A DNA stretch of 64,000 nt. It comes from Tigriopus japonicus (taxonomy: Eukaryota; Arthropoda; Copepoda; Harpacticoida; Harpacticidae). A program made the translations under genes and the position numbers. The notes beneath the pieces were generated by a model. The model ran no database searches and had not been told where the DNA came from. It saw only the letters and a list, made by a program, of their open reading frames with translations. Positions 58,730 through 64,000 of the stretch are shown here, one piece after another; within the stretch, counting starts at the first letter, position 1, and the number at the start of each line of letters is the position of its first letter. The stretch spans positions 569,141 through 633,140 of the forward strand of contig CM021322.1 in assembly GCA_010645155.1 (NCBI GenBank), in the 5' to 3' direction.

Positions 58730-58735
58730 AATAAA
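58730..58735 (+). promoter_or_regulatory. Polyadenylation signal of PPP4R1
   Basis: AATAAA, 165 bp after the stop codon at 58563-58565. Confidence 0.7.
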
Positions 58736-59889
58736 ATGGAGACCTCTTGACAAAAAAGTCACCTGTTCCTTTTTTGGCTAGTTGGCGCTTAGGGGTGAAA
58801 AGAAGACCAGGCTACGTTTATTAAGCCTAGCGACCCTTACTAGAGACTGGCCGTCGTAGGCTAACACACAGTGCCGATGATTCACGCTGGTGATTGGTCA
58901 ATAGCATTCAGTTGAACATTCAGCTAATTCTAACGAAGTTCAATAACAAACCAGAGTGCTTCTTCTTTGTTGATTTTGTAGTGATCTGACTTGGTGCCGG
59001 GGTTGCCAATTTACCGATGTGAAATCATATTCCCCTCTATCTACCAGTCTTCATAAACCCGTTTTTCCTTTAAGGATCACCAAAAGGCAAGGCATCCCTG
59101 ACTTTCGTGACTTCTGAGCAGGGTTGCAAATCAAACTCACATTCGTGTTTGCTCATATACAAGAGCAAAGCACCCATCCTGCAAGCAGTAACCCTACCTT
59201 GCAACCTCCCGTAAAAAAAACTTGCGCAAGCCCAGATTCCACATCACTAAGATTTTGTTGTCAATCACCCGATCGTGTGACATTAATTGGCCCTTGTTAA
59301 AACTCCACACTAATTGAAAATCACTTTTTTCATATCGGGTAAATACCTTAGACACATTTCCAGCAGACTTGAGGACTTTCAATAACCAAACTGCCCTATC
59401 AAATGAGCGAAATAGTTTAGATGTGTTTCTTAGAAGAAAAGGTTCCTTTAATCATGAACTTCGGCTTCCCGCATGATGAATGACGTCACAGACAGTCCGT
59501 GCCGGGTCAGGCAATCATAGATTTGAATGCCAATCTCTGCCTTTTAGTATTTCTAATTAAGCCCTGTGGATTTCCCATTGGGGAACTAATTGAAAATTCT
59601 TCTCGCCTTCTATCAAGCTATTGTCCATTGCCCTCGTCGTTTCCCTCCAATATTTCCATACAAGCAAGTCCAATAAATGAAGAGCTTAAAAATCGCACCA
59701 TCGAGATTTCTGTTGCATTGAGTGCCTCTCGGGTGTAAAGTCCTTGAATTAAGGATTTCAAATCAAGTTTTGATTGCACTATGAATGGCTATGATATGAG
59801 AATATTTTTCATCAGCAACATTATTCTTAAATCGAGGGTTACACCTATGTCAAGACACTAGATTTCTGACTGTTCTGAGGGGGCGGATT
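58736..59889. other. Intergenic, nothing recognised
   Basis: Between PPP4R1 and the LINE 3' end. Short open frames only. Confidence 0.4.
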
Positions 59890-59946
59890 TTTTAATACCG
59901 CTACAAGGAAAAGTAAAGAGAGTTAATGATTAATATAGTTATAAAA

Positions 59947-62935
59947 TTACCGTTTATATGAAATTTGATCTACCAATGAGTTACTGTTGGCAGATCTGTA
60001 CAACCCTTGAATAGTGGGTTGGTCAGGAATAGTATTCAAAAATTTGTCCAATCCTGCTTTAAATGCTGTTAGAGGATCAGCTCCTACATATTCCCGACGA
60101 AGACTAATGGGTAACAAATTGAACAATGAAGGAGCCCGATAAAGAAGAGAGGAGGACTTCATTGTTCGAACTAGCCTTGATTCCCTAGGATTTGGAGGTG
60201 CTCTCAGAACATACGTAAAACCTCTACGATCGCTACAACTGATCTCAAATCCTAGGTTAGGAGAGAGCCCATGGATGCTCTTGAAAACATACAGTATCAG
60301 ATACCTTTCATACCTTCTCTGAGTACTGTACAGCCCTAACTTCTTGAGCCTCTCCCAATACGAGAGCTCTCTCATTCCTGTGATGTTCCTAGTAAAACAT
60401 CTTTGGACCTGCTCGACCTTTTGCAAACCTGCTGAGCTCATTGGAGCCCAAATGGGTGAGGCATATTCAAGATGCGGCTGAACAATCGACTTGTTCAGAG
60501 TTAGCATCGTAATACTATATCTGGACTTGAAAGTGCGATAGGTCCAGCCACATGTTTGAAATGCCTTCCCCACTTTCAACTGGATATGCTCATCAAACTT
60601 TCCATCATCTTGGACGACAATTCCCAAATCCCTCATGGACGATACCTCCTCAATATCACAACCTCCATTGTCTTTGAGGGGAACATCTAATTTTGACGCC
60701 CCATACGTCATTGTGCGGAATTTCATCCCGTTCAATGCCATATTGCTCTCGCCAACCCAAGAGTAGATTTTCTCCAAGTCTTCAACTAAACATTTTGAGT
60801 CCTGACCGTTCCTTCCACAAACTAATTTTGTGTCATCAGCATATGAAGAAATACTGGCTTTTGTTCTAAACTTCTGGAGAGGAGCAATAAAGAGAAAAAA
60901 CAAGAGCGGACCTAAAATTAAACCTTGCGGAACACCTGACTTGACATTATACATGCCGCTGAAAGATCCTTCAACTTTAACTATCTGCTTCCTTTCGCTC
61001 ATAAAACTATCAATCCAAGTCAGGACCTTACCCTGGACCCCAAACTCTTTAAGTTGATTAAGCAAAAGACCATGATCTACCTTATCAAAGGCCTTGGCAA
61101 AGTCAAGATAGACTACATCAACTGACTCGTGACTTTCGAGCCCTTCAATGATTTGCTCAATATGATCAACCAATTGGGTTACTGTACTAAAATGAGCTCG
61201 AAACCCATGCTGTCCAGAAGGAATTAAATCATGGACTTCCAAATAATCTACAAGCTTGGACTTCATAATCTTCTCAAAAACCTTTGCTACGCTGGAGGTC
61301 AGAGAAATGGGCCTATAATTACTAGGATGTGACTTATCTCCGCCCTTAAAAATTGGAACGACATGAGCTACTTTTAGAGAAGAGGGAAACTTGCCCTGAT
61401 CTAAGATGCAACGCATCAAGTAGGAGAAGACAGGGGCAAGAATATGTGAGCATTTCATTAGAAACTGAGATGTCACACCATCAGGTCCAGGAGAACTCGA
61501 GAGCTTTAAGCTCTTGATGGCCTCAAAAGCATCTTGATCTGTGACTACCAGATCCTCCAATCGATTATCCTGACTATCAATGCCAGTCTCATCAACAACA
61601 TTGCTACAGTCATGGCCTGCTCTGACTACCCTTTTTGGAATTGAAAATACACTTGAGAACTGATCTCCAAGCATATTGGCCATAACCTCACTATTATTGA
61701 CGGTTTTACCGTCGACCTCAAAAGGTCCTACAGGATGCTTCCTTTTTCTCTTTGTATTTGCGAACGAGAAAAACGCCTTTGGATTAGTCTTAACCTCCTG
61801 GATCACTCTACTTTCCTTTTCCATCTGATCAGAATCAATGGAGGCCCTAATCTTAGCTTGAACCAAGGTCAATTTATTTTGGAGGCTAGCTACAACTACT
61901 GGATTTGAAGTACGCCGAAGTCTATTCGAAAGCTGACAACTCCGTTTGAACAACTTCTTTCTAACCTTTGGAATTCTAGACAATGGCCTACCTTTTGCCA
62001 CTATTTCTGGAATACCACTGGACAAACAAACCTCGTCAAAAAGTGAAATAAGCTTATTTATAGCTTTATCTATTGATGGTTCCTGCTTTAGAATGGAAAT
62101 CAAGTCCAACTCGCCTAATCTTTCAACAATAATGGGCCAGTGTTCATCTTTGAACTTAAACTTGGCCACGCCCACCTTTTGAGCAGGTTTAACTCTAGAG
62201 CTCGCCGGCTTTTGAGTAATGGTCGACCCTATCTCAAGAATGTGGTGATCTGAAAGGCTACATGGGGCAACATGGACATACTGGATCAGATCAGGGTCGT
62301 TGGAAAAAACTAAGTCTAAAACACTCTCTGCTCTGGTTGCAACACCAACGTGTTGAGAGAGATTACGCAAGATCGCAAACTCTTCCAATTTTTCGAAAGA
62401 CAGCGATGCTGTTTTCGAAATGGGAATGTACCCATCCGGACTAACCTCCCACTCAACAATGCTAGCCGGAAAATTGAAGTCACCAACTACAAAGAGTCGA
62501 GAACAAACCTCTCGATCTAGCTCCTTTCGTGTAAATTCGAGTGCCGAAAGAAATGTGGAAGAACTACAAGAAGGTGGCCGATACATTAAGATCAAGAGCC
62601 TTGACGTGGCAAATCAAAACTTCTACTTCTGCATTCGACTTATGAACATGACTAAAATGTAAGTCTTTCCTGACATGTAGACAGACGCCCCCATGAGAGA
62701 AAATGGGATTCTCAGAGCGTACTCTATCACATCGAACTAGCCTAAAACCAGCTATTGCAACTTCTTCGTCTAAAACTCCTGGACGAAGCCAAGTCTCTGT
62801 AATGGAGATGAAGGAGACCTCTCTATCAATGGCTACCTCCTCCAGTACTCTGACCTTTGTGCTGTCTTTTTTGGAAATCAGACAATGCACGTTCAAATAG
62901 AGCTCTTTTATGGGCTTAAGGTCTTCCGATGGACC
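59947..62935 (-). pseudogene. LINE ORF2: endonuclease and reverse transcriptase, one frameshift
   Basis: The N-terminal endonuclease part (62935-62564; NVHCLISKKD, SITETWL, HGGVCLHVR) and the main 882-codon frame (62595-59947) overlap out of register, so a single frameshift lies near 62564-62595, just before the YRPPS motif. The main frame holds the rest of the endonuclease (YRPPSCSSS, VVGDFNFP, SDHHILEIG) and a full reverse transcriptase: SSSPGPDGV, NYRPISLTS, GQHGFRAHFS, DFAKAFDKVDH, SGVPQGLILGPLLF and the catalytic SYADDTKL (about 60826-60850). A C-terminal region follows. Apart from the shift, no stop interrupts it. CR1 and Jockey clades cannot be separated by eye. Confidence 0.85.
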
Positions 62936-63813
62936 AAGTCTATCAGTTTTTGGACCTTCCTGTCTAACCTTAAAAAATCCTGCTTACTAACAAAATTTTG
63001 CTCTACAGGAAGGGATTTTTGGGGAGGGAGAGGGGCGACTACATTGGAGTAGGACCTAGGTTGCCCATAGGAAAAAGTGGGATGAGGAGCGGGGTTATGG
63101 ATGTTGGGGAGAAGGGTAGAAATAGGAATAGGTTTTGAGGTAAGGGAAGGGAAATGGGACAAGGAGTTGGGAGGAGGAGAAGGACGAGGAGGGGGGAGGC
63201 TGAAAGGATGAAATGTTCGAGTGATTGGTTGGGGATTGGAGGCTAACCTATATCCATAACTAGGAGACCCAAATTTTGCTGGTCTTAGTTTCCTCTGAGT
63301 GCCTCGTACATGGACCTGTTTACACTCCACATAGAAACATGTCCCACTACTCATTGACCTACGACCCATGTACGGGTGGAAGAAGGGGCACTCGACCTTT
63401 TGAGCACCCTTTCTTGTTGTATTTCAGGAGCCCAAACTTCAACAATTTTGACACCACTGTGGGTGTTCAAAAGAGCTACAACCTTTTCTATCAGGACTAC
63501 AAGGCTGCCTTTTGTGGTCAGGACAAACTTCCTTACATGCTAGAGCTTCCTGAACAATTGTTGGTTGAGCTACTTCAACCAACTCGACCTCAGTTACCTC
63601 CGTTTCAGTGGAGTTGTCTACAATTGGGCTCGCTTTTGAGTCAACGAGCTTTCTGGTCTGACTAACCCAAGCAACCAGAGCCTCAACTATGAAAGCCTTC
63701 TTTACAACAGAGGGTTCCTTCCCTTCTAAGGCTAAATGCAGACATTTCTTAGCCTCATCGCTAGCCTGACTCAAGATAGCCTCCATCATGTAAATGGAAG
63801 GAAAAACTAACAA
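62908..63813 (-). pseudogene. LINE ORF1, zinc-finger type, frame breaks
   Basis: Two frames join: 63813-63439 ends ...CKEVCPDHKRQPC, GCSSFEHPQWCQNC then a stop, and 63369-62908 begins near CPFFHPYMGRR and continues GTCFYVECKQVH. The Cys/His spacing across the join (C-x3-C, C-x4-C-x3-H) looks like a multi-finger nucleic-acid-binding domain. Then comes a Pro-rich linker and a short heptad-like tail (FLRLDRKVQKLIDLVHR). A stop and at least one frameshift separate the parts. The first ATG codons are at about 63784-63789. Confidence 0.65.
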
Positions 63814-63840
63814 CCGCCTCTAACAAAAGTAATGAGAGAA

Positions 63841-64000
63841 GAAGGGGGTGTGAAGAAAGATAAACAGGAAACAACAATTAGGTGAAGAAATGGTGGGCCC
63901 TAAATTAGTCTTACATCGAGTGGATCTGCTATCCAGAAGTCATGTATCCGGCTTTGACTGTCCTTCAGCTTTGAGAGGGCTGAATTGTGCGCCCTTGGAT
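63841..64000. other. Probable LINE 5' UTR or flank
   Basis: No open frame or repeat recognised. It may be the LINE 5' UTR; the border cannot be placed. Confidence 0.3.

Larger units (their letters stand above)
59890..63840 (-). mobile_element. CR1/Jockey-type LINE, nearly full length
   Basis: Read on the minus strand it has ORF1 (63813-62908), ORF2 with endonuclease and reverse transcriptase (about 62935-59947) and a short 3' UTR ending near TAGCGGTATT (about 59895). The same 3' end occurs in the intron at 37690-37890. About 3.9 kb; 5' border uncertain. Three frame breaks are seen, so this copy is probably not autonomous. Confidence 0.88.

Overview
The window is nuclear DNA from an animal, most likely an arthropod and possibly a crustacean such as a copepod (inference). 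All protein genes but one are split by GT-AG introns, the intron-exon joins keep frame, the families are metazoan, and a short CCTAA/TTAGG run of the arthropod telomere type lies at 12541-12560. There are no operons, Shine-Dalgarno sites or CRISPR arrays.

Layout. 553-4574 (-): AP-3 complex beta subunit, 3' end outside the window. 4.6-13.7 kb: a transposon-rich gap with nested foldback elements, three hAT-type non-autonomous elements with perfect 8-bp target duplications, and a decayed ubiquitin-like gene (11866-12372, -). 13746-15090 (+): a sorting nexin of the SNX20/21 type. 15.1-18.1 kb: a tRNA-derived SINE and a 1.1-kb palindromic element. 18166-21405 (-): an adhesion GPCR with a pentraxin/LamG-like ectodomain and a non-canonical GPS site. 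22.6-25.8 kb: an inverted duplication around a second, intact ubiquitin-like gene (23467-23985, +). 26-29 kb: more transposon sequence. 29635-33655 and 34499-39807 (+): two tandem SLC6 transporters of the SLC6A15/17 type with matching exon lengths. 39910-40860 (-): an intronless lipid phosphate phosphatase. 42021-43569 (-): TIPIN. 44738-58565 (+): PPP4R1, with an 8.5-kb third intron full of repeats. 59.9-63.8 kb (-): a nearly full-length CR1/Jockey-type LINE with a few frame breaks.

How the genes relate. Most are unrelated housekeeping or neuronal functions: AP-3 and the sorting nexin act in endosomal traffic, the SLC6 pair imports amino acids, the phosphatase handles lipid phosphates, and the GPCR is a cell-surface receptor. 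TIPIN (replication fork protection) and PPP4R1 (PP4 regulatory subunit) are head-to-head 1.17 kb apart. The least ordinary items are the ubiquitin-like family, which keeps the Gly-Gly end but has lost the Arg72 used by the ubiquitin E1, the GPCR whose GPS lacks the usual cleavage residues, and the density of young palindromic/hAT elements.

Limits. Exon borders were read by eye from splice consensus, phase and remembered family sequence. Every complete gene model sums to a multiple of three. No searches were run; percent identities are not given because none were computed.
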